Positions 53,105 through 63,898 are shown, counted from the first letter of the stretch. The stretch is 64,000 nucleotides of DNA from Tamilnaduibacter salinus (GCF_003096655.1 NZ_QEKQ01000009.1:130357-194356); one strand, 5' to 3'. Translations and numbers: made by a program. The notes: a model not told the origin generated them from the letters alone.

Positions 53105-53971
53105 TTATTCGTCCGGTGTCTCGGCCTCCGCCGGTTCCTGCGACTCATCGCCCATCAGGCCGAACGTGATCACGTTGGTCAGTGAGCGCGTTTCGGTTTC
53201 AAGCATGGATGGCTGGTAGCGGCCGTCGTCGCCGAACGCATCGGATTCCGGATAGTTGATGGCCAGCAGTTGCTGCGCATCGCCTTTAGCCTTGTTGAGT
53301 TTGAGGAAGTCGTAGGTCTCCACCAGAATCTTCAGGGCCGGTTCCACGGACGGTGTGTTCGGAAAGTTTTCCACCACGTAGCGGGCGCGGTTGTTGGCGG
53401 CCACGTAAGCCTGACGCTTGATGTAGTAGCGTGCCGCGTGGATTTCGAGTCTCGCCAGTTTGTTGCGGATGGCGATCATGCGCTGGCGCGCATCAGGCGC
53501 ATACTCACTGTCCGGGTGGCGAGCCAGAAGCTTCTGGAAATCCCGGTAGGCCTGGCGCTGTTCCCCGGGGTCGCGCTCGGACGGGTCGATCGGGAAGAGA
53601 TCCGCGGCAATGCTGACGTCCAGGTTGTACGAGGCGACACCGCGAAGATAAAGCGCGTAATCGGCATGGTCGCTTTGCGGGTTCAGTCGCAGGAAGCGAT
53701 CAGCCGCCGTACGGGCTCCCTCCAGGTCCAGGTTCTGGTAGCGCGCATAGATCAGGTCGAGCTGAGCCTGTTCGGCATAACGCCCGAATGGATAATACGT
53801 CTCCAGGTATTCGAGGTTCTGCTCGGCGGTGCTGAAGTTGCCGGCGTCCATGGCGCTGCGCGCCTCTTCGTAGTATTCGGCCTCGGGCTTGACCTCTTCG
53901 GGCGTGGAGGCGCAGCCGGTGACCAGCAACGCGATCAACAACAGCTGCAAACAGCGAATGCCTGATTTCAT
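53105..53971 (-). CDS. bamD: Outer membrane assembly lipoprotein BamD
   Basis: Essential lipoprotein of the BAM complex that inserts beta-barrel proteins in the outer membrane. In 288 residues the signal peptide ends in the lipobox VTGC with Cys20, followed by tetratricopeptide-like helices (YYEEARSAMDAGNFSTAEQNLEYLETYYPFGRYAEQAQLDLIYARYQ) as in E. coli BamD. The C-terminal tail is acidic and slightly longer. ATG 53971 is chosen for the signal peptide. It is divergent from rluD. Confidence 0.96.
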   Translation of the reverse strand: MKSGIRCLQLLLIALLVTGCASTPEEVKPEAEYYEEARSAMDAGNFSTAEQNLEYLETYYPFGRYAEQAQLDLIYARYQNLDLEGARTAADRFLRLNPQSDHADYALYLRGVASYNLDVSIAADLFPIDPSERDPGEQRQAYRDFQKLLARHPDSEYAPDARQRMIAIRNKLARLEIHAARYYIKRQAYVAANNRARYVVENFPNTPSVEPALKILVETYDFLKLNKAKGDAQQLLAINYPESDAFGDDGRYQPSMLETETRSLTNVITFGLMGDESQEPAEAETPDE

Positions 53972-53983
53972 GCCTGAATCCCG

Positions 53984-54039
53984 TACAATGGTGGTTCGAT
54001 AAGGAGCTCCATTGTAACGGCGCTGCCGGCGAATGTAAT
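53984..54039. promoter_or_regulatory. Divergent bamD/rluD promoter region
   Basis: On the minus strand ATTACA (54039-54034), 17 bases, TACAAT (54016-54011) form a candidate bamD promoter. An identical TACAAT on the plus strand is at 53984-53989. The two lie in a perfect 8-base inverted repeat TACAATGG (53984-53991)/CCATTGTA (54009-54016). Confidence 0.4.
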
Positions 54040-54062
54040 CCAGACCAGAGTGAGACCCTTCC

Positions 54063-55037
54063 ATGAGCCAGGATGACCGGATTACCGGCCGTTTTGACGT
54101 CCCTCCCGAGCACAGTGACCGTCGGCTGGATCAGGCCGTGGCGGCCCTGATGCCCGAACACTCCCGGTCCCGTCTTCAGGGCTGGATCAAGTCGGGAGAA
54201 CTGACGGTCAATGGCGAGCGCCGCAAGCCTCGGGACCGGGTGATCATGGGCGATACCATCGAAGTGAGTGCTGAGCCGGAGGCCCAGGTGAGCTGGGAGC
54301 CGGAGGCGATTGATCTGGATATCATCTACGAGGACGAGCACCTGATCGTGATCAACAAACCGGCGGGCCTGGTGGTGCACCCGGCGGCGGGACACCGGGA
54401 CGGAACGCTGGTGAATGCACTGCTGCATCACGCGCCGGACGTTGAGAACCTGCCCAGAGCCGGTGTTGTTCACCGGCTGGATAAGGAGACCTCCGGCATC
54501 ATGGTGGTCGCACGCAGCCTGGTGGCGCACACCGCCCTGGTGGATCAGCTCCAGAATCGCACGATGGGGCGGGAGTACGATGCCATCATCAATGGCACAC
54601 TGACCGGTGGCGGTATGGTGGATGAACCGATCGGTCGGCATCCGACTCAGCGTAAGCGCATGGCGGTGGTCCCGGACGGTAAGCCGGCACTGACCCACTA
54701 CCGTATTGCCGAACGCTTTCCGGCACACACCCATGTGACGTGTCGGCTCGAAAGCGGACGAACACACCAGATCCGGGTTCACATGGCCCACATCCGCCAC
54801 CCTTTGCTGGGAGATCCGGTGTATGGCGGCCGGCTCAAGTTGCCGCCCGGCACGACGCCGGAGCTGACCGAGGCGCTGCGGCAATTCCGGCGTCAGGCGC
54901 TGCATGCCCGTCGCCTGACACTGCATCATCCCACCCTGGGAGAAGACATGACCTGGGAGGCACCCTGGCCGGACGATATGGTCCGCCTGGTGGAGACCCT
55001 GCGCCTGGCCGCCACAGAGCAGGCCTCCGGCGCATGA
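54063..55037 (+). CDS. rluD: 23S rRNA pseudouridine synthase RluD
   Basis: Forms pseudouridines 1911/1915/1917 in helix 69 of 23S rRNA. 324 residues: an N-terminal S4 RNA-binding domain (about 20-75) and the RluA-type catalytic domain with D140 in HRLDKETSG. The conserved RTHQIRVHMAHIRHPLLGDPVYGG is near the end. The stop overlaps the pgeF start (ATGA). The bamD/rluD-pgeF-clpB arrangement is standard in gammaproteobacteria. Confidence 0.96.
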   Translation: MSQDDRITGRFDVPPEHSDRRLDQAVAALMPEHSRSRLQGWIKSGELTVNGERRKPRDRVIMGDTIEVSAEPEAQVSWEPEAIDLDIIYEDEHLIVINKPAGLVVHPAAGHRDGTLVNALLHHAPDVENLPRAGVVHRLDKETSGIMVVARSLVAHTALVDQLQNRTMGREYDAIINGTLTGGGMVDEPIGRHPTQRKRMAVVPDGKPALTHYRIAERFPAHTHVTCRLESGRTHQIRVHMAHIRHPLLGDPVYGGRLKLPPGTTPELTEALRQFRRQALHARRLTLHHPTLGEDMTWEAPWPDDMVRLVETLRLAATEQASGA

Positions 55038-55765
55038 TCCTGCGTCCGGACTGGTCGGTGCCCGATGGGGTCAGGGCGGTGGCATCGACCCGGGAGGGTG
55101 GCGTCAGTCTGCCGCCGTTTCAGACGTTGAACCTGGGCGATCATGTCGGTGACGATCCCGCCCACGTTGCCGAGAACCGTCGGCGTTTAGGGGCGTGGCT
55201 TGGGGAGGGCGTTGAGCCGGGCTGGATCCGACAGGTACACGGGACCCATGTTGTGGAATTGCCGGTGGGCGAGGGGCAGGAAGCAGACGCCGCCACGGCC
55301 ACGGAACCCGGCGTGGCCTGCGCGATTCTGACGGCCGATTGCCTGCCAGTGCTTTTCTGTGACCGGGACGGTCAGCGGGTTGCCGCGGCGCATGCCGGCT
55401 GGCGGGGGCTCTTGAGCGGCGTTCTGGAAGCCACGGTGTCACGATTTGAGTCGCCTCGCCGGGTGCTGGCCTGGATGGGGCCGGCCATTGGCCCCGGGGC
55501 GTTTGAAGTGGGTCCCGAGGTCTACGAGGCGTTTGTCGCCAGTGATGCCGAACACGCCCGCGCTTTTTCCGGGCCCGGCGTCGGGGGGCGACGCATGGCG
55601 AATCTTTACGAACTGGCCCGTTATCGGCTGAATCGTTGCGGTGTAAGCTCGGTTGCCGGTGGCGGTCGCTGCACCTTCCGTGACGCTCAGACCTTCTATT
55701 CCTACCGTCGCTCTGGACAGACCGGCCGGATGGCGAGCCTGATCTGGATCGAACCGGCATCTTGA
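55034..55765 (+). CDS. pgeF: Peptidoglycan editing factor PgeF (YfiH/laccase-domain family)
   Basis: 243-residue multicopper-oxidase-like fold protein. Family members correct wrong amino acids in peptidoglycan precursors and also show purine nucleoside phosphorylase activity. The metal ligands are H69 (RQVHGTHV), C103 (LTADCLPV) and H120 (AHAGWRG). It starts in the rluD stop codon. The stop codon overlaps the -35 element of the clpB heat-shock promoter. Confidence 0.94.
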   Translation: MILRPDWSVPDGVRAVASTREGGVSLPPFQTLNLGDHVGDDPAHVAENRRRLGAWLGEGVEPGWIRQVHGTHVVELPVGEGQEADAATATEPGVACAILTADCLPVLFCDRDGQRVAAAHAGWRGLLSGVLEATVSRFESPRRVLAWMGPAIGPGAFEVGPEVYEAFVASDAEHARAFSGPGVGGRRMANLYELARYRLNRCGVSSVAGGGRCTFRDAQTFYSYRRSGQTGRMASLIWIEPAS

Positions 55766-55788
55766 ACTTCCCCGGACTGCCCCTAAAT
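55761..55788 (+). promoter_or_regulatory. Sigma-32 (heat-shock) promoter of clpB
   Basis: CTTGAA (55761-55766), 13-base spacer, CCCCTAAAT (55780-55788), a close match to the RpoH consensus CTTGAAA-N11-16-CCCCATNT, 75 bases before clpB. Its -35 includes the pgeF stop codon. Confidence 0.8.
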
Positions 55789-55862
55789 CTATTAGCAAGA
55801 GTGATCAATCCGTGACCGGCCAGAGGGTCGACGTCACGGCATGCAGAAATACAGGGGCTAAC

Positions 55863-58439
55863 ATGCGAATCGACAAACTGACGAGTAAGTTGCAGACCGC
55901 ATTGGCGGATGCGCAGTCCATTGCCGTCGGGCACGACAACAATTTCATCGAGCCGGTCCACCTGATGCAGGCCCTGCTGGATCAGCAGGGTGGGTCTGTC
56001 AGGCCGTTGCTTAAACAGGTGGGCGTCGAGCCGACCCGCCTGCGTCAGGCGGTCGCCCGGGAGATCGATAACCTGCCGGAAGTCCAGGATTCGGCCGGCG
56101 ATGTCGCCATGTCCAATGACATGGGGCGATTGCTCAATATCGCCGACAAGCTGGCTCAGCAGCGCAAGGACCAGTTCATTTCCAGCGAACTGGTATTGCT
56201 GGCGGCTCTGGAGGACCGCGGATCTCTGGGGCGGATCCTGCGCGAGCATCAACTGGATAAGAACGCTCTCGAAACCGCCATCGAGCAGGTGCGCGGCGGT
56301 GAGAGTGTGGATGACCCGTCCGCGGAGGAAACCCGGCAGGCGCTGGAGAAGTACACCGTGGATCTGACCGAGCGAGCCGAGAGCGGCAAGCTCGACCCGG
56401 TTATCGGTCGTGACGACGAAATCCGGCGCACCATTCAGGTGCTCCAGCGGCGGCAGAAAAATAATCCGGTTCTGATTGGCGAGCCCGGAGTGGGTAAGAC
56501 CGCCATCATCGAGGGGCTGGCCCAACGCATCGTGGACGGGGAGGTCCCGGACGGCCTCCGGGACAAACGCGTCCTGGCACTGGATCTGGGGGCGTTGCTC
56601 GCCGGTGCCAAATACCGGGGGGACTTTGAGGAGCGCCTGAAGTCGGTCCTCAAGGAGCTCGGCAAGGAAGAGGGCCGCATCATCCTGTTCATTGATGAGC
56701 TGCACACGATGGTGGGAGCCGGTAAGACCGAAGGCTCCATGGATGCGGGGAATATGCTCAAGCCGGCCCTGGCGCGCGGGGAACTGCATTGCGTGGGCGC
56801 CACCACGCTGGACGAGTACCGCGAGAATCTTGAGAAGGACGCGGCGCTGGAGCGGCGCTTCCAGAAGGTGCTCGTCAATGAGCCCTCCGATGAAGACACC
56901 ATCGCTATCCTGCGTGGGTTGAAGGAGCGGTATGAGGTCCACCATGGGGTGGAGGTTACCGATAGTGCCATCATCGCTGCGGCCAAGCTTTCCAGCCGTT
57001 ATATCACCGACCGGCAGTTGCCGGACAAGGCGATTGACCTGGTGGATGAGGCCGCGAGCCAGATCCGTATCGAGATGGACTCCAAGCCGGAATCGCTGGA
57101 CCGGCTGGAGCGGCGTCTGATTCAGCTGAAGATCGAGCGTGAGGCGCTCAAGAAGGAGAAAGATGACGCCTCTCGCAAGCGGCTGTCCGAGTTGTCTGAG
57201 GTGATTACGGACCTGGAACGCGAATACGCGGATCTGGAAGAGGTTTGGAACACGGAGAAAGCGGCACTCCACGGCACTCAGAAGATCAAGAGCCAGTTGG
57301 AGGAAGCCAGAATCGAGCTGGAAAATGCCCGGCGATCCGGTGACCTTGGCCGCATGTCCGAAATCCAGTACGGCAAGATCCCGGATCTGGAACGCCAGCT
57401 TGATATGGCCAGCCAGGCCGAAATGATGGAAATGCGCCTCCTGCGCAACCGCGTGACGGAGGATGAAATCGCCGAAGTGGTGTCTAAGTGGACCGGTATC
57501 CCAGTCTCCAAGATGCTCGAAGGCGAGAAAGACAAGCTGATGCGCATGGAAGAGGCGCTGCACGAGCGGGTGATCGGTCAGGACGAGGCGGTCGAGGCGG
57601 TGTCCAATGCAGTTCGGCGCTCACGGGCCGGTCTGGCCGATCCGCACCGTCCGAACGGGTCCTTCCTGTTCCTCGGCCCGACGGGTGTCGGCAAAACCGA
57701 ACTGTGCAAATCGCTGGCCCTGTTCCTGTTCGACACGGAAGAGGCGATGGTGCGCATCGATATGTCGGAGTTCATGGAGAAACACTCCGTGGCGCGCCTG
57801 ATCGGTGCCCCGCCGGGCTATGTCGGCTACGAGGAGGGCGGCTACCTGACAGAGGCGGTTCGTCGCCGCCCCTACTCCGTGCTTCTGTTGGATGAAGTGG
57901 AGAAGGCCCATCCGGATGTCTTCAACATTCTGCTGCAGGTGCTGGAAGATGGGCGTTTGACCGATGGCCAGGGCCGGACCGTGGACTTCCGCAATACCGT
58001 CATCGTGATGACGTCAAACCTCGGGTCGGACATCATTCAACAGCAGGCGGGCGAGGAGAACTACGAGGCCATGAAAGCGTCGGTCATGGAAGTCGTGGGG
58101 ACCCATTTCCGACCGGAGTTCATCAACCGGGTCGATGAAGTCGTGGTCTTTCATCCGTTGGCGCAGGATCAGATCCGCGGTATCGCTGATATTCAGCTCA
58201 AAGCGCTCAATGCGCGTCTGGCGGAGCAGGAGATGTCTCTGGAACTCAGCGACGACGCGCTTGATCGTCTCGCCGCGGTGGGGTTCGATCCCGTATACGG
58301 TGCCCGACCGCTCAAGCGCAGCATCCAGCGGTTGATCGAGAACCCGCTGTCTCAGCGCCTGTTGCAGGGGGATTTTTCAGCGGGGGATGTCATCCGTGCG
58401 GATGTGGACAGTGATCGACTGAGTTTCACCGCGGCCTGA
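55863..58439 (+). CDS. clpB: ATP-dependent chaperone ClpB
   Basis: Hexameric disaggregase working with DnaK to rescue aggregated proteins. The 858 residues have the N-domain, AAA-1 with Walker A GEPGVGKT at 206-213, the long coiled-coil middle domain (about 400-530, rich in Glu/Lys/Arg), and AAA-2 with GPTGVGKT at 605-612, the same positions as in E. coli ClpB. No ClpP-binding IGF/L loop is evident. ATG 55863 starts [11 protein letters not shown]. It is driven by the sigma-32 promoter just upstream and ends at a strong terminator. Confidence 0.98.
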   Translation: MRIDKLTSKLQTALADAQSIAVGHDNNFIEPVHLMQALLDQQGGSVRPLLKQVGVEPTRLRQAVAREIDNLPEVQDSAGDVAMSNDMGRLLNIADKLAQQRKDQFISSELVLLAALEDRGSLGRILREHQLDKNALETAIEQVRGGESVDDPSAEETRQALEKYTVDLTERAESGKLDPVIGRDDEIRRTIQVLQRRQKNNPVLIGEPGVGKTAIIEGLAQRIVDGEVPDGLRDKRVLALDLGALLAGAKYRGDFEERLKSVLKELGKEEGRIILFIDELHTMVGAGKTEGSMDAGNMLKPALARGELHCVGATTLDEYRENLEKDAALERRFQKVLVNEPSDEDTIAILRGLKERYEVHHGVEVTDSAIIAAAKLSSRYITDRQLPDKAIDLVDEAASQIRIEMDSKPESLDRLERRLIQLKIEREALKKEKDDASRKRLSELSEVITDLEREYADLEEVWNTEKAALHGTQKIKSQLEEARIELENARRSGDLGRMSEIQYGKIPDLERQLDMASQAEMMEMRLLRNRVTEDEIAEVVSKWTGIPVSKMLEGEKDKLMRMEEALHERVIGQDEAVEAVSNAVRRSRAGLADPHRPNGSFLFLGPTGVGKTELCKSLALFLFDTEEAMVRIDMSEFMEKHSVARLIGAPPGYVGYEEGGYLTEAVRRRPYSVLLLDEVEKAHPDVFNILLQVLEDGRLTDGQGRTVDFRNTVIVMTSNLGSDIIQQQAGEENYEAMKASVMEVVGTHFRPEFINRVDEVVVFHPLAQDQIRGIADIQLKALNARLAEQEMSLELSDDALDRLAAVGFDPVYGARPLKRSIQRLIENPLSQRLLQGDFSAGDVIRADVDSDRLSFTAA

Positions 58440-58453
58440 CACGGCGTAGCAAC

Positions 58454-58486
58454 AAAAAGCCCCGGGTCGTTGACCGGGGCTTTTTT
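58454..58486. terminator. Bidirectional terminator after clpB
   Basis: AAAAA, GCCCCGG (58459-58465), 8-base loop, CCGGGGC (58474-58480), TTTTTT. It can serve clpB and the convergent DUF4124 gene. Confidence 0.92.
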
Positions 58487-58499
58487 GCCGGGGAAGTAC

Positions 58500-58967
58500 T
58501 TACTGCGCGCCGTTGTCGGGGTTGCAGCTGTCCTCCACGACGGCCTGGAACTTGGCCTTGCGCTCCTCGATTTCTTCAGGGGTGAGGTAGCGCTGCTCGC
58601 CGTCTTCACCCTGAACTCGTATGCGGCTGTAGGTGTTCAGAGTGTTGAGGTTCTCGCGCGCGATCTCGCAGTTCTTCTGTTGCTGCTTTCGACGCGCTTC
58701 TTCAGCACGTGACTGTTTCTGTTGTTCCTGTTCCCGCGCCTTTTCCTCGTTCAGGGCCTCCACCTGCTCGGTCGCGCTGGTGCGGTTGCCTGGCGATTGG
58801 CTTGTGCCCGTTTTGACGTCCACGCTTTCCGACTGCTGTCCGGATGGCTGCCGGTCACCAAAGTGGGTGACACCGTCTTCGTCGGTCCATTTATAGACGG
58901 ATTCCGCCGCCGCGTGTCCCGAGAGCATGAGCAATACGGCGGTCATTGTGAGCAAAATCGGTTTCAT
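58500..58967 (-). CDS. DUF4124-domain secreted protein
   Basis: 155 residues. The signal peptide MKPILLTMTAVLLMLSGHAAA is followed by the DUF4124 motif ESVYKWTDEDGVTHFGDRQP, a long Gln/Glu/Lys/Arg coiled coil (about 65-100), and a C-terminal part with two cysteines (NCEIARENLNTL...EDSCNPDNG) that could pair. It is periplasmic with no known reaction; such proteins are common in gammaproteobacteria. It is convergent with clpB. Confidence 0.85.
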   Translation of the reverse strand: MKPILLTMTAVLLMLSGHAAAESVYKWTDEDGVTHFGDRQPSGQQSESVDVKTGTSQSPGNRTSATEQVEALNEEKAREQEQQKQSRAEEARRKQQQKNCEIARENLNTLNTYSRIRVQGEDGEQRYLTPEEIEERKAKFQAVVEDSCNPDNGAQ

Positions 58968-59469
58968 GGACTATACAACCTGTTTTCGTGCTGACGCTGT
59001 TCGTTATTCTGCCATTGCTGGGCCGCGCTTGCCTCCATTCTAGCCAAAAACTGTGGACTTGCTCATCGATTCCCGGTCTGGCGGTCCGCGGCCGCCGCCC
59101 CCGAGCGGCCCTTGCAGCCTTGACAGCGGATATGGCCCTGTCACAATTACTGATTGCCTGAACGTGGGGCTGATACTGCAGGCGACCCCGAGCCGTATCC
59201 CCTTGCTTGACCACACTGGAACAAGCTCGCGCCGGAAACCGGTGCGACGGGCTGGTATTGCAGCACGCCAGCCCCTTTGATTGAGCCGGACTCCGGCACC
59301 CTCAGGAGTCCGGTGGGCCAAGAGACAACCTCTGCGTCGTCGAGTGTGGCGAATATCCGGCAGGGCTTTCAAAAGAAGCCAGGCCCGGAGATCCAGGCAA
59401 CCGGTTCGTTGAGGCGGCGGCGTCCGTCCGGCGGCCCGGAACATTCACACGTAACGAGGGTTATCGAAA
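58968..59469 (+). other. 502-base non-coding stretch upstream of ilvB
   Basis: No convincing protein gene. Two stable hairpins lie in the second half: GGGCTGG/CCAGCCC (59249-59255, 59268-59274) followed by CTTTGATTG, and CCGGACTCC/GGAGTCCGG (59286-59294, 59305-59313). A TTGACA (59120-59125) with ACAATT 17 bases on is a possible promoter. A nine-codon frame from ATG 59132 encodes M-A-L-S-Q-L-L-I-A, rich in Leu/Ile, as an attenuator leader would be, but it overlaps that promoter. A regulatory leader for the ilv operon is plausible but unproven. Confidence 0.4.
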
Positions 59470-61188
59470 GTGGAGTTACTGTCTGGCGCAGACATGCTGA
59501 TCAGGGCCCTGGAGGATGAAGGGGTTGAATACATCTACGGGTATCCGGGCGGCGCCGCCCTGCACATCTACGACGCGCTGTTCCGGCAGGACAGAGTCAA
59601 GCATATTCTTGTTCGCCACGAGCAGGCTGCCGCGCACATGGCGGACGGCTACGCACGGGCAGCGGGTAAGCCTGGCACTGTTCTCGTAACGTCCGGTCCG
59701 GGCGCGACCAACACCATCACCGGTATCGCGACCGCATCCATGGACTCCATTCCGATGGTCGTCCTTTGCGGGCAGGTGGCATCGCATCTGATCGGTGAAG
59801 ACGCTTTCCAGGAAACCGATATGATCGGTGTATCCCGACCGCTGGTGAAGCACAATATGACCGTGCGGCACCCGTCTGAGATCCCGGAAATCATCCGCAA
59901 GGCGTATTTCATTGCCTCGACCGGGCGTCCCGGCCCGGTGGTCGTGGACATCCCCAAAGACATGACCTCGCCCAACGAGCGCTACGAGTATCACTACCCA
60001 AAGAAGGTCAGTCTGCGCTCATACAACCCGGCGATCCGGGGGCATGCGGGGCAGATTCGCAAGGCCGTGGAGATGATGCTGGCGGCCAAGCGGCCGATCA
60101 TCTATGCCGGTGGCGGTGTCGTTCTGGGTAAGGCCTCGAAAGAGCTCACCGATCTGGCGCACAGGCTCGGTCATCCAGTGACCAACACCATTATGGGGCT
60201 TGGCTCGTTCCCGGCGACCGACAAGCAGTCGCTCGGCTGGCTGGGGATGCACGGCAGCTATGAGTCCAATATGGCGATGCACCATTCGGATCTTGTGGTG
60301 GCCATCGGGGCTCGGTTCGATGACCGGGTCACCAATGCGACCGACAAATTCTGTCCCGGTGCGCGCATCGTCCACGTGGACATTGACCCCACGTCCATCT
60401 CCAAGACCGTCGAGGCCGATGTGCCGATTGTCGGGCCGGTGGACGCGGTGCTTAAGGAAATGATCGCTCTGGTCAAGGAGAGCAAGGAAAAGCCGGACCA
60501 AGAAGCGCTGGATGCCTGGTGGAAGCAGATCGACGAATGGCGCGCGTTCCACGGGCTGCGCTACGAGAAAAGCGACAAGTACATCAAGCCGCAGGAAGTC
60601 ATTGAGGCGTTGTATGAAGTCACCAATGGCGAAGCCTATGTCACGTCGGACGTCGGTCAGCATCAGATGTTCGCGGCCCAGTATTACAAGTTCGATCGGC
60701 CGAATCGCTGGATCAACTCGGGTGGCCTGGGCACGATGGGCTTCGGCTTTCCGGCGGCGATGGGTGTCAAGCTCAATTACCCGGAAGACGAAGTGCTGTG
60801 CGTGACGGGTGAGGGCAGCATCCAGATGAATATTCAGGAGCTGTCGACCTGTAGTCAGTACAATCTGCCGGTAAAGATCGTGAACCTGAACAACCAGGCG
60901 CTGGGCATGGTGAAACAGTGGCAGGACATGAATTACGAGTCCCGCCATTCCCATTCCTACATGGACTCGCTGCCCGATTTCATGGCGTTGGTGGAAGCTT
61001 ATGGTCATGTTGGCATCCGGATTGATCGCAAGGAGGATCTGGTGCCAAAGCTCAAGGAAGCGTTCGCCATGAAGGACCGGCTGGTGTTCCTCGATATCTA
61101 TGTGGACCCGTATGAGCACGTCTACCCGATGCAGGTGGCGCGTGGTTCCATGAAGGATATGTGGCTCAGCAAGACGGAGAGGGTGTAG
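59470..61188 (+). CDS. ilvB: Acetolactate synthase large (catalytic) subunit
   Basis: Thiamine-diphosphate enzyme making acetolactate and acetohydroxybutyrate for valine, leucine and isoleucine. 572 residues, IlvI/IlvB type: YGYPGGAALHIYDAL and RHEQAAAHMADGYARA (catalytic glutamate), FAD-binding middle region (IGARFDDRVT), and the ThDP motif beginning GEGS and ending NLNNQ. The start is GTG 59470, with GAGGG nine bases upstream. ilvN follows after five bases. Confidence 0.96.
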   Translation: MELLSGADMLIRALEDEGVEYIYGYPGGAALHIYDALFRQDRVKHILVRHEQAAAHMADGYARAAGKPGTVLVTSGPGATNTITGIATASMDSIPMVVLCGQVASHLIGEDAFQETDMIGVSRPLVKHNMTVRHPSEIPEIIRKAYFIASTGRPGPVVVDIPKDMTSPNERYEYHYPKKVSLRSYNPAIRGHAGQIRKAVEMMLAAKRPIIYAGGGVVLGKASKELTDLAHRLGHPVTNTIMGLGSFPATDKQSLGWLGMHGSYESNMAMHHSDLVVAIGARFDDRVTNATDKFCPGARIVHVDIDPTSISKTVEADVPIVGPVDAVLKEMIALVKESKEKPDQEALDAWWKQIDEWRAFHGLRYEKSDKYIKPQEVIEALYEVTNGEAYVTSDVGQHQMFAAQYYKFDRPNRWINSGGLGTMGFGFPAAMGVKLNYPEDEVLCVTGEGSIQMNIQELSTCSQYNLPVKIVNLNNQALGMVKQWQDMNYESRHSHSYMDSLPDFMALVEAYGHVGIRIDRKEDLVPKLKEAFAMKDRLVFLDIYVDPYEHVYPMQVARGSMKDMWLSKTERV

Positions 61189-61193
61189 CGAGC

Positions 61194-61685
61194 ATGCGTC
61201 GTATCATATCGGTGATGATGGAGAACGAGCCGGGCGCCCTCTCCCGGGTGGTGGGGCTGTTCTCCCAGCGGAACTACAACATCGAAACCCTGACCGTGGC
61301 GCCGACGGAAGACGAGACGCTTTCGCGCCTCACGGTGACAACCACTGGGTCGGATAAGGTCATTGAGCAGATCACCAAGCAGCTTAATAAGCTGATTGAG
61401 GTGGTCAAGCTGGTTGATCTGACCGAAGGCTCCCACATTGAGCGGGAGCTGATGCTGATCAAGCTCAAGGCGGTAGGCTCCCAGCGGGCCGAGATCAAGC
61501 GGACGGTCGATATTTTTCGCGGGCAGATCGTGGATGTGACCAATACGGTCTACACGGTTCAGTTGACAGGCGACAGCGACAAGCTGGATGCGTTCATCAA
61601 CTCCGTCGGCACGGCTGGTGTGCTTGAGGTGGTGCGCTCCGGCGTGTCCGGTATCGCACGCGGTGAGAAAGTTCTGAGTATCTGA
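61194..61685 (+). CDS. ilvN: Acetolactate synthase small (regulatory) subunit
   Basis: 163-residue ACT-domain subunit that stimulates the large subunit and gives valine feedback inhibition. It shows MRRIISVMMENEPGALSRVVGLFSQRNYNIETLTVAPTED and GGQIVD-like FRGQIVDVTNTVYTVQLTG, the same length as E. coli IlvH. ATG 61194 follows GGAGAGGG; the frame is open upstream within ilvB. ilvC follows after 45 bases. Confidence 0.96.
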   Translation: MRRIISVMMENEPGALSRVVGLFSQRNYNIETLTVAPTEDETLSRLTVTTTGSDKVIEQITKQLNKLIEVVKLVDLTEGSHIERELMLIKLKAVGSQRAEIKRTVDIFRGQIVDVTNTVYTVQLTGDSDKLDAFINSVGTAGVLEVVRSGVSGIARGEKVLSI

Positions 61686-62747
<1,062 letters not shown>

Positions 62748-62800
62748 GTCGATGATCGGGACTGCTCCAGAGTAGTGGTTCCCTTCCTTCTTCGCGGAAC

Positions 62801-62830
62801 AAAAAACGCGGCCTTCGGGCCGCGTTTTTT
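62801..62830 (+). terminator. Rho-independent terminator after ilvC
   Basis: AAAAAA, CGCGGCC (62807-62813), TTCG tetraloop, GGCCGCG (62818-62824), TTTTTT. Confidence 0.93.
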
Positions 62831-62895
62831 GGTGGCTTCGCCTGTATGGCATATCAGCTACAATGACAGTCTCCTGAGAAGTGAATGAGTGCACC

Positions 62896-63714
62896 ATGAC
62901 TGACGGCAAGCAACAGGATGACCACGCCCTTCACTGCGACGATGATGGCGAGGTGATCGAAGAGGAAATGGTTGAGGGGGCGCGGGTCCGGAGAAAAGGG
63001 ATCTATCTGTTGCCCAACCTGCTGACGACAGCGTCGCTCTTTTCCGGTTTCTACGCCATGGTCTCGGCGGCGAACGGTTTTTTTGAGAATGCGGCGATTG
63101 CCATCTTTGTGTCCATGCTTCTCGATGGTCTGGATGGTCGAGTCGCAAGGATGACCAACACCCAGAGCAAGTTCGGTGAAGAGTACGACAGTCTCGCGGA
63201 CATGGTCGCATTTGGTGTAGCGCCGGGGTTGGTGGCGTTCTTCTGGTCCCTCAACAGCCTTGGAAAGGTAGGCTGGGCGGTGACCTTTATCTTCGTGGCC
63301 GGGGCGGCACTGAGGCTGGCCCGCTTCAACACCCAGATTGGGTCGGTCGACAAGAAGTTCTTCGTCGGGCTGCCAAGCCCCTCGGCGGCTGCGGCGGTTG
63401 CCGGACTGGTGTGGTGTTTTCACGGGATGGAGACAGAGGCGCTGTGGCTGAAGGCGCTGACGATTATTGTGGTGGCCGGCACCGGTGTGCTGATGGTTAG
63501 CAATATCTTCTATAAGAGCTTCAAGGATCTCGATCTCAAAGGGCGGGTGCCGTTTGCGGCGATTCTGGTGGTGGTGCTGGCATTTGTGATCATCGCTCAG
63601 GACCCGGGGACCGTCCTGTTTGTCGGGTTTCTGGTTTATGGGCTGTCTGGCCCGGTCCGGGCATTGTTTCGCCGGATTCGTCGCAAGCCGACGCCGGACC
63701 CCGGGGCGTCCTGA
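62896..63714 (+). CDS. pssA: CDP-diacylglycerol-serine O-phosphatidyltransferase
   Basis: Makes phosphatidylserine, the precursor of phosphatidylethanolamine, in the inner membrane. 272 residues with an acidic N-terminal tail, about eight hydrophobic spans and a perfect CDP-alcohol phosphotransferase motif D-G-x2-A-R-x8-G-x3-D-x3-D (LDGLDGRVARMTN...FGEEYDSLAD). This is the polytopic type II enzyme rather than the soluble E. coli PssA. ATG 62896 is chosen; GTG 62881 would add five residues. The location after ilvC is common in pseudomonads and relatives. Confidence 0.93.
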   Translation: MTDGKQQDDHALHCDDDGEVIEEEMVEGARVRRKGIYLLPNLLTTASLFSGFYAMVSAANGFFENAAIAIFVSMLLDGLDGRVARMTNTQSKFGEEYDSLADMVAFGVAPGLVAFFWSLNSLGKVGWAVTFIFVAGAALRLARFNTQIGSVDKKFFVGLPSPSAAAAVAGLVWCFHGMETEALWLKALTIIVVAGTGVLMVSNIFYKSFKDLDLKGRVPFAAILVVVLAFVIIAQDPGTVLFVGFLVYGLSGPVRALFRRIRRKPTPDPGAS

Positions 63715-63715
63715 A

Positions 63716-63737
63716 CGCCCCTTTGGGGCGCTGTTTT
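63716..63737 (+). terminator. Terminator after pssA
   Basis: CGCCCC (63716-63721), TTT, GGGGCG (63725-63730), followed by CTGTTTT. Weaker T-run than the others in the window. Confidence 0.6.
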
Positions 63738-63790
63738 GGTGACGTTTTGATCGCTCTGTTTCGGAAAACCGAAACGCTCCGAAAAAAGGC

Positions 63791-63818
63791 TTTACAGCCA
63801 GTCTGAGGGCTGTAGAAT
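63791..63818 (+). promoter_or_regulatory. rRNA operon promoter P1
   Basis: TTTACA (63791-63796), 16-base spacer, TAGAAT (63813-63818) followed by GCGC, upstream of a second promoter and the boxA leader. Two tandem promoters are usual for rrn operons. Confidence 0.6.
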
Positions 63819-63898
63819 GCGCAGCACTTCAACGGGGCAGGCAACAAGTTGCTTGGCCCGGTCAGCTGGAACCGACAAAATTAATTGTCGATAAGCGG

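Noticed and set aside
55104..57563. 819-codon open frame on the minus strand
   Set aside because: Antisense to pgeF and clpB; no domain, and the clpB frame is fully conserved.
59053..59280. 75-codon frame upstream of ilvB
   Set aside because: Proline/serine/glycine-rich with no ribosome-binding site and no similarity I recognise; the region is better described as a possible leader.
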